Below, in pieces: positions 56,334-64,000 of a stretch of DNA of 64,000 bases. A program made the translations under genes and the position numbers. Source of the stretch: Gemmatimonadota bacterium (GTDB lineage: Bacteria > Gemmatimonadota > Gemmatimonadetes > Longimicrobiales > Gaopeijiaceae); NCBI GenBank assembly GCA_022560615.1, contig JADFSR010000007.1, positions 62,001 through 126,000 of the forward strand. Reading direction: 5' to 3'. The notes beneath the pieces were generated by a model. It did no database searches. It was not told where the DNA came from and was given only the letters and a program-made list of their open reading frames with translations. Numbering within the stretch: the first letter of the stretch is position 1; every line of letters starts with the position of its first letter.

Positions 56334-57901
56334 CACTGGGCTCCAGTCTCGACGACGAATTGGCCCATCATGCCAACGTCTTCGTGCTCGAGGATGTGGC
56401 AGTGGAACATGTAGGGGCTCGTGGAATCCGCGTAGTCGCGGAAGCGCTTCACGATGCGAACCGTCTCGAACGGCCGGACCAGCACCACGTCCTTCCACCC
56501 GAGCTCGTTCTCCGGGGGGGCGAACCCGTCGCGGGTGAGTATCTGGAACGAGTCCCCATGTACGTGAAAGGGGTGCGCCTGGGTCGTCGGGTTGGTGATC
56601 TCCCAGACCTCCGTGTCACCCAGGCGGATGCTCTCGTTGATCACGTCGATGTCCATGCGCTGGCCGTTGATACCGAACGGATTCGCCGCGAGCTCGAACG
56701 GTCGGGCGCTCGCCAGGTTGATGGCCTCAGAATCGGAAATCGCCTCCACGGTCGTGAGTCCGGCTGGGATCGTGGTGACGGGGTTCGAGCGCGCAGCGCC
56801 CACCGTGATGTCGAGCAGATCGAAGTCTGCGGTATCCCACGTGTCCTGGAGCGGGAACGGGACCATCGATGTGCCCAGGCCGCTGTTGAAGCTTCGCAGC
56901 TTGAACGTGGTGCCCTGGTCGGAGCCCAGGTCGAGGAGGATCTCAGCCCGCTCGGCTGGGGCCAGGAGCAGTCGGGAAAGCGGCACCGGCGCGCGCAGAA
57001 ATCCGCCGTCCGACGCCACCTGGTGGAAGGTGCGGTTGTCGCTGAAACCCAGGTTGTAGATGCGGGCGTTGGAAGCGTTCAGGATGCGGAGGCGCACAAC
57101 CTGCGCCCCCACTTCTAGCACGGGCGCTTCCGCGCCGTTGACGAGAAAGTGCCCACCCTTCCGCAGCGCGGGATCCGATGCGGGGTTGAAGTCCGTGGGG
57201 AAGTGCAGCAGCTCTCCGTCGTCGTGGAATCGCCGGTCCTGCAGGATCAGCGGGATGTCGTCCACTCCGTAGGTTCGCGGTAGCGGCAGCGCGTCCGAGA
57301 TGTCGTCCTCGACGATGATCACGCCTGCCAGACCTTCGTACACCTGATAGCCGGTGCTCGTCGGGTCGAAGATCACCCCCTGCCCAGTGGGAGCGTGATG
57401 ATGCGGATGGTACCAGTACGTGGATGCGCGATTGAGAACCGGGAACGAGGCCGACCATACGGCGCCCGGGTCGATGCGCTGATGCGGTCCGCCGTCCATG
57501 ACCGCCGGCACGTGCATGCCGTGCCAATGCGTCGTCGTATTCACGCCGATGTTGTTGGTCACGTTGAGCGAGACGTCGGAGCCAGAGCGCAGGAACAACG
57601 TGGGACCGAGGTTGTCGCCGTTGTACCCCTTGGTGGGAGTCGTTTTGTCCCGGAGGAACTCCCGCGTCCCGGTCCGCATCTCGAGGTTGAACGTCGACGC
57701 GACCAGCATTTCCGGGATCGGGAGCGGGGTAGGGGCGACGCTCGGATCCGAATCGCTGGGACCCGAATCGGTCTCGTCCAGGGGCCCCACGCTGTCTTCA
57801 GAACAGGCCGAGAGACCTACCGTAGGCAGCGCTACTCCGGCGGCGGCTCCCGCGGCGAGTCGCAGCATCTTCCGCCTCGATATCGGCGATCGTATGAGCA
57901 T
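56333..57901 (-). CDS. Multicopper oxidase with Tat signal
   Basis: 522 residues. The N-terminus ISRRKMLRLAAGAAAG is a twin-arginine signal followed by SAC. All four copper motifs are present: THWHGMHVP, WYHPHHH, HPFHVHGDSFQ and MFHCHILEHEDVGMM, so type 1, 2 and 3 centres should be complete. It is of the CueO/bilirubin-oxidase-like three-domain type. It may oxidise cuprous ions, phenols or metals in the periplasm. The lipoprotein downstream overlaps by 4 bases, a rare pairing. Confidence 0.93.
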   Translation of the reverse strand: MLIRSPISRRKMLRLAAGAAAGVALPTVGLSACSEDSVGPLDETDSGPSDSDPSVAPTPLPIPEMLVASTFNLEMRTGTREFLRDKTTPTKGYNGDNLGPTLFLRSGSDVSLNVTNNIGVNTTTHWHGMHVPAVMDGGPHQRIDPGAVWSASFPVLNRASTYWYHPHHHAPTGQGVIFDPTSTGYQVYEGLAGVIIVEDDISDALPLPRTYGVDDIPLILQDRRFHDDGELLHFPTDFNPASDPALRKGGHFLVNGAEAPVLEVGAQVVRLRILNASNARIYNLGFSDNRTFHQVASDGGFLRAPVPLSRLLLAPAERAEILLDLGSDQGTTFKLRSFNSGLGTSMVPFPLQDTWDTADFDLLDITVGAARSNPVTTIPAGLTTVEAISDSEAINLASARPFELAANPFGINGQRMDIDVINESIRLGDTEVWEITNPTTQAHPFHVHGDSFQILTRDGFAPPENELGWKDVVLVRPFETVRIVKRFRDYADSTSPYMFHCHILEHEDVGMMGQFVVETGAQ

Positions 57902-58072
57902 GCATTAGGAGATGTGTCGCGACCGCCGTTTGTTAGCTCAGCTCGGAGTCGCTGCCTTGGCGGTCACCGCCCGCACCGAGGGGCACCCGAACGCCCTTTT
58001 TGCCCGTGATGCGCCAGGCGATCCACGAGGTCGATCCATGGAGGTGCTGTGGTGCGAGCAGATTCCCTCGAT

Positions 58073-58575
58073 CTAGTACCGGATCTCCCCACCGTTGACG
58101 TGGAACGTCTGACCCGTGATGTAGCTCGCATCTTCGGACGAAAGGAATGCGTAGGTATTCGCGAGCTCCTGCGCGAGGCCCACACGCCCTAGGGGTATCT
58201 GCTCCAGGTTCGGGTGCGCGACGTACGCTCCCGGGACCACGTGGTTCACCAGGATGTTGTAGGGTGCCAGCTCTACCGCGAGCGCCCGGGTCATGCCCAT
58301 CGCTCCCATCTTCGAAGCGCACACGTGTGACCAGTTGCTTCGTCCGTGGAAGGAGTTCAGGCCCGACACGGTGATGATGCGGCCGTAGCCGTTGGCGATC
58401 ATGCCGGGAACGACGGCACGGGTGCAGAAGAAGGGGCCGTCGAAGTTGACGGCCGCCGCGGCGCGCCACTCGTCAATGCTCATCTCCGTAAGAGGGCTCG
58501 ACCCTCGGAAGCCGGCGTTGTTGATCAGAATGTCGATGCGTCCGAGACGCTCCAGCGCCTCGGCCACCTCGACCC
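58073..58575 (-). pseudogene. 5'-truncated short-chain dehydrogenase
   Basis: The frame carries LGRIDILINNAGFRGSSPLTEM, then DEWRAAAAVNFDGPFFCTRAVVPGM and the C-terminal EDASYITGQTFHVNGGEIRY of an SDR. The N-terminal Rossmann TGxxxGIG half is absent and the sequence upstream of about 58560 is copy B of the dispersed repeat. The usual catalytic Tyr of Y-x-x-x-K is also missing: the segment reads VCASK, with Val in its place. The frame stays open into the repeat (to 58717), but a functional enzyme is unlikely. Confidence 0.8.
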
Positions 58576-58727
58576 GCCCGCCTGAACATCCCCTCGTCCC
58601 ACTCCACCTTCCGAGCGTCACCCACGCCTCGCGCGGCGATGGCGATCGGCCGCGCCCCGCAGCCCCTCTCTCCGTGTCCCATCCCGCAACACGGCGTACC
58701 GCGACTCCCGCGTCCATAGAGCGGTTG
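58559..58727. repeat. Dispersed ~165-bp repeat, copy B
   Basis: Matches copy A (53333-53498) over its whole length. Its left edge coincides with the point where the SDR gene loses homology, so insertion or recombination at the repeat seems to have removed the SDR 5' half. Confidence 0.75.
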
Positions 58728-58779
58728 GACCGGCTATCCTTCGACTATCTTTCGGTTCGACCGACTATCCTTTATCCGT

Positions 58780-58998
58780 TTATCCGCCAGTACCGTCGAC
58801 CCGTCCGATGTCCTCCTCCGGCACCGGTATGCTCTCGGGTGGGACTTCCACGACCCGCCCTTCCCGCCATATCGCGATCGGTATACCTAGCTGACGGTGA
58901 CCGATCATGACACGGCGGTGCGCCCGCTCGATAGCCGCGTCGATCGCGGTCCCGTCCCGAATGATTGCCGCAACGTCTCTGGTTCCGCGACGTATCAC
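58780..58998 (-). CDS. Small protein downstream of the decayed zeta-like toxin
   Basis: 72 residues from a GTG at 58998 with GAGGGG upstream, two bases after the stop of the remnant at 59001. The sequence AIERAHRRVMIGHRQLGIPIAIWREGRVVEVPPESIPV is like the short proteins that accompany COG4185/zeta-type toxins. It is intact, unlike its partner. Confidence 0.6.
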   Translation of the reverse strand: MIRRGTRDVAAIIRDGTAIDAAIERAHRRVMIGHRQLGIPIAIWREGRVVEVPPESIPVPEEDIGRVDGTGG

Positions 58999-59000
58999 TG

Positions 59001-59264
59001 CTACCCCTCTTCGACGTGTCGGCGAACGACCGCCCACCGCTCGGTATCGACCACTTTGAACTCACGCGCCCCAGCGCCGTGGGCAATGAGGGGCGTGGGT
59101 GGGATGGCGCTGGCGTCGTAGAGCCTCCAGGTCACCGCAAGGTCCGCTGACGGCAGCCAAAGATAAAAGATGTGCCGATCATACCCCATCGCCTCGAGCT
59201 CGCGCAGAAACGTGTGAAGGGTACGGCCCGAGAGGGTGCTCTTTCGGGAGATTCTGAAGGATGA
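59001..59264 (-). pseudogene. Decayed zeta-like toxin (COG4185 ATPase)
   Basis: The open frame reads STLSGRTLHTFLRELEAMGYDRHIFYLWLPSADLAV and passes straight into TWRLYDASAIPPTPLIAHGAGAREF. In zeta-like proteins the first block (ETTLSGR, then FLWLPS) and the last block (SWRLYDNS) are separated by ~70-80 residues carrying the substrate site. The N-terminal Walker A is missing too. So both ends and the middle are lost: a remnant. Confidence 0.72.
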
Positions 59265-59284
59265 CTAGCGAGCACATGCAGTCG

Positions 59285-59299
59285 TGACTAGAATAGTCA
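59285..59299 (+). promoter_or_regulatory. Palindromic operator over a -10 box, probable leaderless start
   Basis: TGACTA-gaa-TAGTCA is a perfect inverted repeat ending one base before the antitoxin ATG (59301). It contains TAGAAT (59289-59294), a good -10 hexamer, 6 nt before the ATG. Transcription would start at or next to the ATG, giving a leaderless mRNA whose promoter is covered when the antitoxin binds. Confidence 0.6.
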
Positions 59300-59300
59300 T

Positions 59301-59588
59301 ATGTTGTCGATCTCCGTTTCTCAGCTGAAGGCGCGCCTGTCGGAATGCCTCCGGCTGGTCCGGGGCGGAAACACACTCGTCGTGACCGACCGCGGGACCC
59401 CCGTGGCCATGGTTTCGCCCCTTCCGCCGGCCGAGAATGAAGGCTCCATGGCGTCTCTGATCGAACAGGGGCTCGTAGCCCCGCCGCCGAAGTCGCTCCC
59501 AGAGGACTTCTGGGACCGGCCGCGTCCTTCGGATCCGGAGGGACTCGGCCTGAAGGCGGTCCTGGAGGAGAGGGCCTCGGGCTGGTGA
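59301..59588 (+). CDS. Phd/YefM-type antitoxin
   Basis: 95 residues. The N-terminus SISVSQLKARLSECLRLVRGGNTLVVTDRGTPVAMVSPL is the prevent-host-death fold. The C-terminal part (LIEQGLVAPPPKSLPEDFWDRPRP) is the usual extended toxin-binding tail. It is translationally coupled to the PIN toxin (TGATG). Confidence 0.92.
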   Translation: MLSISVSQLKARLSECLRLVRGGNTLVVTDRGTPVAMVSPLPPAENEGSMASLIEQGLVAPPPKSLPEDFWDRPRPSDPEGLGLKAVLEERASGW

Positions 59589-60010
59589 TGTTTTGGGACA
59601 CTTCCGCGATCGTGCCGCTGCTGGTAGATGAACCGGTGACGACCGCGGTGTGCGACCGCGCACGCTCCGGTCCGGGAATGGTCGTGTGGTGGGGCACTTC
59701 CGTGGAATGTGCGTCGGCGATTGCCAGGCTGGAGCGGGAGCACGCCTTGGATGCGGCGGCGACGGACGTCGCCCGAGGTCTACTCGACGACCTCGTCGGC
59801 TCCTGGTACGAGGTCGCGCCGACGGACGCGGTCCGTGGGCATGTGCGTAGGCTCCTGCTTCGGCACGCACTCCGTGCCGCCGATGCGCTCCAGCTCGGTG
59901 CGGCGTTGATCTGGGCCGAGGATCGACCGGATACCCACCGGTTCTGCACGCTCGACGACCGACTCGGGACGGCGGCACGTCGGGAAGGGTTCACGCTGGT
60001 CGAATTCTAG
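59588..60010 (+). CDS. PIN-domain toxin (VapC-like)
   Basis: 140 residues from ATG 59588 (GTG 59585 also possible). The acidic PIN residues are in MFWDTSAIVPLLVDEP, TSVECASAIARLE, LRAADALQLGAAL and FCTLDDRLGTAARREGF. It should act as an RNase controlled by the Phd-type protein upstream. Confidence 0.92.
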   Translation: MFWDTSAIVPLLVDEPVTTAVCDRARSGPGMVVWWGTSVECASAIARLEREHALDAAATDVARGLLDDLVGSWYEVAPTDAVRGHVRRLLLRHALRAADALQLGAALIWAEDRPDTHRFCTLDDRLGTAARREGFTLVEF

Positions 60011-60049
60011 GCCGAACGAGGCGTGCCACCGCGTCTCCGCGGGAACGTC

Positions 60050-61218
60050 CTACGATCCGCTTTGTGTGAGGTGATCGAGGAAGCAAGGCAGATTGCAGGA
60101 GACGCGGCGACCGTCGCCACTCGGTCGATTGGTCTGCGAGACCAAAAAACGGTGCGATGCGTTGATCATGTCGGCCGTCTTGTTCAGTCGTGCCATGTCC
60201 TTGGGGCCGGGCGAGGATGTCAGCTTGATCTCGACACCCCACAGGGTCGTCCCGAAATCCAATACCAAGTCGAGTTCGTATTGATCGCTGGTCCTGAAGT
60301 AGTAGGCATCGAACGTTCGCCCATGCGCCGACAGCTGCCCGATGGCCTGCTCGATCACATAGCCCTCCCAGCTCGCGCCGACCCACGGTTGGGCGAGCAA
60401 AGCCCTCTCGTCCGACACGTTCAGTAGGGCGTGGAGCAGACCGCTGTCGCGCCAGTAGACCTTGGCGCTCTTAACCAAGCGCTTTCTGATATTGGTCTTA
60501 TAGGGCTGCAGCCTCCGGATCAGGAAGGCCCCAACCAGGTAGTCGACGTAGCTGTTGACTGTCTGGTATGAGAGTCCCAGGCTTTGGCCCACCTGCGAAG
60601 CATTCCACGCCTGGCCGTGTAGCGCTGCCAGCATTCGTGATAGGCGCTCCGTGGTCTGCGGTTTGGCAGGCAAGCCCCAGGTCGGCAGGTCGCGCTGAGA
60701 GATCAGCGCCAGGTAATCCAGTTGCCACTGTGAAAAGCGCTTGGGCTCCAACACGCCGCCATCGGGATAACCCCCGCACAACCAGCGGCGTTCACGCGAC
60801 GCCTTCGTGTCCAGTTCGCTCAGGAGAAACGGTGTCAGCTCGATCAATGACAGACGGCCTGCCAGCGATTCCGAGACTTGGACCATGAGTGAAGGTGACA
60901 CGGAGCCCAGAAGCAGAAAGCGCCCCATGCGCTTGCGGTCCCGGTCAATCGCCCCGCGCAACCGGGCGAAGACCTCGGGCCAGCAGTGGGCCTCGTCCAA
61001 GATCAGGAGATCCTTTTCGGCCATCAGCCGGTCCCAGTCGAGGTCCAGGCGCAGGCGCTCAGCTTCCTGCTCGAGGTCGAAATAGGCCCCCCCTATCCTA
61101 TCGCCTGTGCAAGAGTGGTCTTCCCGCACTGGCGGGGGCCGACGAGTGCCACGGCCGGATAGGTCTCCACGCGCTCCAGGAGGAGCTGGTCAATCGTCCG
61201 TCGGATCATGTTTTGCAT
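60050..61218 (-). pseudogene. AAA/DUF4143 ATPase broken by a 5-bp duplication
   Basis: From ATG 61218 (or 61209) the frame encodes MIRRTIDQLLLERVETYPAVALVGPRQCGKTTLAQAIG with a complete Walker A, then meets a stop. The next frame continues GAYFDLEQEAERLRLD, Walker B LLILDEAHCWPEVF, and a DUF4143 C-domain (GASWEGYVIEQAIGQL, FYFRTSDQYELDLVLDFG, WGVEIKLTSSPGP). The break is ATAGGATAGG, a tandem copy of ATAGG (about 61092-61101). Removing one copy joins AQAIG to GAYFDLEQ exactly and gives 388 codons. The intact family is an ATPase of unclear, possibly selfish or TA-linked, role. Confidence 0.85.
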
Positions 61219-61247
61219 TTTAGAAATCAATTTCTATTTCGCAAAAC
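61210..61247 (-). promoter_or_regulatory. 38-bp imperfect palindrome at the ATPase start
   Basis: Outer arms GTTTTGC (61210-61216) and GCAAAAC (61241-61247) enclose inner arms TAGAAAT and ATTTCTA (61221-61227, 61230-61236) around CA. The AT-rich block is unlike its GC-rich surroundings and covers the start of the ATPase gene, so it is a likely operator or promoter of that gene. Confidence 0.65.
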
Positions 61248-61271
61248 CTCAACTGGGACGGTTACGGAGCT

Positions 61272-62180
61272 CTACTGATCGTCCTCAAACAACTCGGTGG
61301 TCAGGTACCGGCTCCCCGAGTCCGGCGCGATGCATGCGACGCGGTGCCCCGGTCCCAACTCGCGCGCAATCTTCAGCGCTGTCCAGAGGATGGCGCCGCT
61401 GCTCATTCCCACGAAGAGCCCTTCCTCGCGCGCCAGTCGACGAGCCAGCGGGAAGGCGTCCTCCTCGAGGACCTTCTCGATCCGATCGATCACTGACTGG
61501 TCGAGGTTCTCAGGGATGAATCCGGGCCCCATCCCCTGAAATTTGTGCTGGCCACGCGGCTCTCCGGAAATGACGGCGCTCCTCGCGGGCTCGACAACTA
61601 CGACCAGCACGTCATCGAGGCGCTCCTTCAGGAACTTTCCGACGCCTGAGATCGTGCCTCCGGTACCGCTTCCGTATACGAAGGCGTCGATCCGTCCGTC
61701 GAGCCCATCCCAGAGCTCAGGGGCGGTGGTCTCGTAGTGGCTCCTCGGATTGGCCGGGTTGGAAAACTGGTTCGGTAGGAACGCCCCCGTCTCGTCACGG
61801 ATTCGCTCTGCCTCCTCGATTGCGGCGATCATGCGCAGCTCCGGATCCGTGAGCACGAGCTCAGCACCGTAGGCGCTAAGCGTGCGCTTCCGCTCCATGC
61901 TCATCGAAGAGGGAAGGCATAGGACGAGCCTGTATCCGCGTGCGGCAGCGACCTGTGCCAAGCCGATGCCGGTGTTGCCGGACGTGGGCTCCACGATCGT
62001 GTCACCGGGGGAGAGAAGTCCCTTCTCTTCTGCGTCGAGGACCATGGCGAGCGCCGGCCGATCCTTGATGGAGCTGCCGGGGTTCATGCCCTCCAGCTTG
62101 ACCCAAACCTCGGCGGAGTCGGGCTCGACGACCTTCTCCAGCCGAACCACCGGCGTGCGCCCAATCAGCGCATCGATCAC
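61272..62180 (-). CDS. cysK: Cysteine synthase (O-acetylserine sulfhydrylase)
   Basis: 302 residues from a GTG at 62180. The PLP lysine is in NPGSSIKDRPAL, the substrate loop is EPTSGNTGIGLA and the phosphate loop GSGTGGTISGVG. NPANPRSHYETTAPELW is present too. It makes cysteine from O-acetylserine and sulfide. No cysE or sulfate genes are beside it. Confidence 0.94.
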   Translation of the reverse strand: MIDALIGRTPVVRLEKVVEPDSAEVWVKLEGMNPGSSIKDRPALAMVLDAEEKGLLSPGDTIVEPTSGNTGIGLAQVAAARGYRLVLCLPSSMSMERKRTLSAYGAELVLTDPELRMIAAIEEAERIRDETGAFLPNQFSNPANPRSHYETTAPELWDGLDGRIDAFVYGSGTGGTISGVGKFLKERLDDVLVVVVEPARSAVISGEPRGQHKFQGMGPGFIPENLDQSVIDRIEKVLEEDAFPLARRLAREEGLFVGMSSGAILWTALKIARELGPGHRVACIAPDSGSRYLTTELFEDDQ

Positions 62181-62343
62181 GGCGTTGCCCCATCAAGAGT
62201 CACATCAGGTGTTCACTTCTCCCGATCATCGCGAAAACACCGGCACCCGGAAAGAACCCGTCTAGCGCAGCGGCTACCCGGGCGTCCACCGGAAACCAAG
62301 AGTCAGCGCGTCGAACCGTCGCGCATCGAAGTCGGCGCCAGGG

Positions 62344-62811
62344 TCAATGAGGGGTGTGCTTACGCCGCACGTAGAGGGTCTTGAGCACGGTTGCGACCAC
62401 TTCGTCCCCCTCGTCCAGGACCTCGAGCGTCCATTGCGGCAGGCACTTGTCGCCGTTCGCCGTAGCCGCTCGCATTGCCGCGATCTCTTCGTCGGTGACG
62501 CGGACCGTGGCGTGCACCGTGCCGACTCCTGGCTTCCGGAAGCCGATGGTCGCCTCCTTGTCCCAGACGACGTAGTCGGGGCCCAGCCGTTGCATCAGAA
62601 GGATCATCAGGTGCGGATCGACCATCGCGTACAGGCTGCCCCCGAAGTGCGTCCCGACCAGGTTGAGGTTCTGCTCGGTGAGCGGCATCTCCACGCGAAT
62701 CTCGCTGGCGTCCTCGGCGATGTGCGTGACGAGGACGCCCCCGCCGGCGTAGGGCGGATAGGCGTTGAGTTGGGCGCGCAGGGACTCTGGGTTCCAACCG
62801 TCGTCAGTCAT
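62344..62811 (-). CDS. Hotdog-fold thioesterase-like protein (DUF4442)
   Basis: 155 residues. The blocks NLNLVGTHFGGSLYAMVDPHLMILLMQRLG and YVVWDKEATIGFRKPGVGTVHATVRV match the DUF4442/YiiD-C hotdog family, which resembles acyl-CoA thioesterases. Substrate is unknown. It lies alone between cysK and a secreted protein gene on the same strand. Confidence 0.85.
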   Translation of the reverse strand: MTDDGWNPESLRAQLNAYPPYAGGGVLVTHIAEDASEIRVEMPLTEQNLNLVGTHFGGSLYAMVDPHLMILLMQRLGPDYVVWDKEATIGFRKPGVGTVHATVRVTDEEIAAMRAATANGDKCLPQWTLEVLDEGDEVVATVLKTLYVRRKHTPH

Positions 62812-62877
62812 GGCTCCACTCGCGGGCGGGGTCGGTCGCGCCGTTGGGATGCGACCAACCGCTGGAGGCTATCCGCG

Positions 62878-63426
62878 CTAGAACGCGATGTCGATGCCCG
62901 CGAACGAAGCCCAGACCCATTCGCCTCCCGTCCGCGATACGTCCACGACCAAATCATCGAAGTCCGTAGCTCCGAACTCGGCGAAATAGTGGCCTCCAAC
63001 AGCTAACCTCACGCTCACCGGCCCCGTCAACGGGAACCGCAGTTGCAAGTATGCGGGAATGGACCAGTGCCAGAAGTCCTCCTTCACATCACCTCCGAAT
63101 CGGTGGAGGGCGAAGCCTGCCACGGCGTCCAGGGGCGAAGACCCCAAGGGCACCTCGACAGTGGGCTGAAGCGAAAGCATCGTGATCTTGGAGCCATCGG
63201 GATCGATCTTGTCGTCGGAGTTGAAGCTCCACCGCCAAGCACCTGTAAAGCGGCCCCGTACCCGCTCCCCTTCCGTGTACACGGAAAGCGCCGGGCCGAT
63301 CATCTTCGGGCCGCTCAGCTTGTGGATGAAATCCAGGACTGCTCCCATGCCTTGTGCCTGAACGGGCTGCTGGGTCCCCAAGCTGACGACGACTGTCAGG
63401 ACCGAGCAGAGTACGAGCCTCTTCAT
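62878..63426 (-). CDS. Secreted protein, possibly a small outer-membrane beta-barrel
   Basis: 182 residues from ATG 63426 with GGAGGG six bases upstream. A signal peptide ends VQAQG. The rest alternates in the manner of short beta-strands (RVRGRFTGAWRWSF, IPAYLQLRFPLTG, VSVRLAVGGHYFAEFG) and ends with GIDIAF, a terminal Phe as in barrel proteins. No named family recognised. Confidence 0.7.
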   Translation of the reverse strand: MKRLVLCSVLTVVVSLGTQQPVQAQGMGAVLDFIHKLSGPKMIGPALSVYTEGERVRGRFTGAWRWSFNSDDKIDPDGSKITMLSLQPTVEVPLGSSPLDAVAGFALHRFGGDVKEDFWHWSIPAYLQLRFPLTGPVSVRLAVGGHYFAEFGATDFDDLVVDVSRTGGEWVWASFAGIDIAF

Positions 63427-63475
63427 GCGACCCTCCTTCACTGTGAGTAACCATGGTGGGATTGCCACGTGATCA

Positions 63476-63991
63476 TCAGGGGTCCGCGTCCTCGAACGCG
63501 TCCATACCCTCGAACAGGTATCCGATCGTACCCAGGCGCTCGAGATCCAGCGAACCGTCCTTGCGATACCTCTCCGTAGACTGAGTCCCGGGTCTGTAGA
63601 TCACGACCTCGGCATCTGTCTCGATGAGGATATACGCTGGATCCCCGTTGAACAGTGCCCTTGGATGCTCGTTGTTCCAAATGAGTCGCCAGGGCAACGT
63701 CATGATCACAACGAGGATGATCATCCACGCGAGACTGCCCCACTTCGCTGCAATCACGCGTCCGCCCCCGCCCTCTCTCCTGCGCACGTAGCGAAACACG
63801 CGATGGTATCCGGCGGCCAGCACGATCACGAGAAGCGTGAAGGAGAAGTAGAAGCCTTGGTGAAGGGACTGGAACATGGGCGACAAAATGCCCGTGTCAT
63901 GAGGCTCGAAGAAGACCAAAAGCAGACCCCAGAAGACCGTTATGAGCAAGACGCCGGACAAGACAGCGGACACGAAGTACACATCGGCCAC
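63476..63991 (-). CDS. Membrane protein of unknown function, may begin beyond the window
   Basis: 171 residues from a GTG at 63991; the frame stays open to the window edge, so the true start may lie beyond. Three hydrophobic helices are seen (VSAVLSGVLLITVFWGLLLVFF; FYFSFTLLVIVLAAGY; LAWMIILVVIMTLPW), followed by a soluble C-domain with VVIYRPGTQSTERYRKDGSLDLERLG. Function unknown. Confidence 0.7.
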   Translation of the reverse strand: MADVYFVSAVLSGVLLITVFWGLLLVFFEPHDTGILSPMFQSLHQGFYFSFTLLVIVLAAGYHRVFRYVRRREGGGGRVIAAKWGSLAWMIILVVIMTLPWRLIWNNEHPRALFNGDPAYILIETDAEVVIYRPGTQSTERYRKDGSLDLERLGTIGYLFEGMDAFEDADP

Positions 63992-64000
63992 GGTAGTTGG

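Noticed and set aside
59179-59994. Long minus-strand ORF opposite the Phd-PIN operon
   Set aside because: Composition is that of an antisense shadow (Arg, Ser, Pro) and both plus-strand genes are well supported.

Overview
This is a GC-rich bacterial chromosome segment (I judge roughly 63-66% G+C by eye) with about 48 protein genes or gene remnants on both strands. No rRNA or tRNA gene anchors the taxonomy. The gene repertoire is secreted S9, M14, M3 and M24 peptidases, an Oar/CarboxypepD-type TonB receptor, a Gld-like ABC exporter with DUF4340, DUF4837 and DUF5818-like secreted proteins, a PQQ dehydrogenase and DUF3179. This resembles Gemmatimonadota and their marine or sponge-associated relatives. 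That assignment is inference from style, not proof. The sequence may come from a metagenome assembly: three indels (one in the TPR gene, two in the TonB receptor gene) sit in C/G homopolymers.

1-12,700: a truncated ICMT-like methyltransferase; S9 peptidase plus msrA; an HTH protein closed by a strong hairpin; an N-acyl-D-amino-acid deacylase lipoprotein; a small membrane coiled-coil protein; a frameshifted TPR protein; DUF72; and an overlapping three-gene operon (ATPase, permease/GldG fusion, DUF4340) for a gliding-type ABC system. 12,700-14,800: a first defence/TA island with a nucleotidyltransferase overlapping a small ORF and a Xre-RES toxin-antitoxin pair with tandem operator repeats. 14,800-37,200: mostly housekeeping and secreted catabolism: antiquitin-type ALDH, dnaE, TonB receptor, DUF4837, M3 peptidase, M14 peptidase, rhomboid protease, YigZ, M24 peptidase, beta-lactamase-like esterase, YajQ. 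37,200-48,500: VapBC, TolC, FAD oxidoreductase, J-domain membrane protein, PQQ dehydrogenase and a second S9 peptidase with an acidic insert.

47,400-53,000: a divergent gene set with a Rieske oxygenase facing a GcvT-family methyltransferase and two tandem PYROXD2-like oxidoreductases in 4-nt-overlap arrangement. It looks like a demethylation/oxidation pathway for an N- or S-methylated compound. 53,000-61,300: a rearranged accessory region with a dispersed ~165-bp repeat in two copies, a 5'-truncated SDR, remnants of other genes, a decayed zeta-like toxin, a Phd-PIN toxin-antitoxin pair, and an AAA/DUF4143 ATPase broken by a 5-bp duplication. 61,300-64,000: cysK, a hotdog thioesterase, a small secreted barrel-like protein and a membrane protein.

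The most interesting object is the DUF3179 gene at 53,668-54,699. Its only internal stop is a TGA at 53,992, exactly where the first cysteine of the family CxxC motif belongs. A hairpin with a GGUCU loop begins 15 nt later. This is the layout of a bacterial selenoprotein (UxxC) with a SECIS element. A second, internally deleted copy of the same gene lies about 1 kb downstream.
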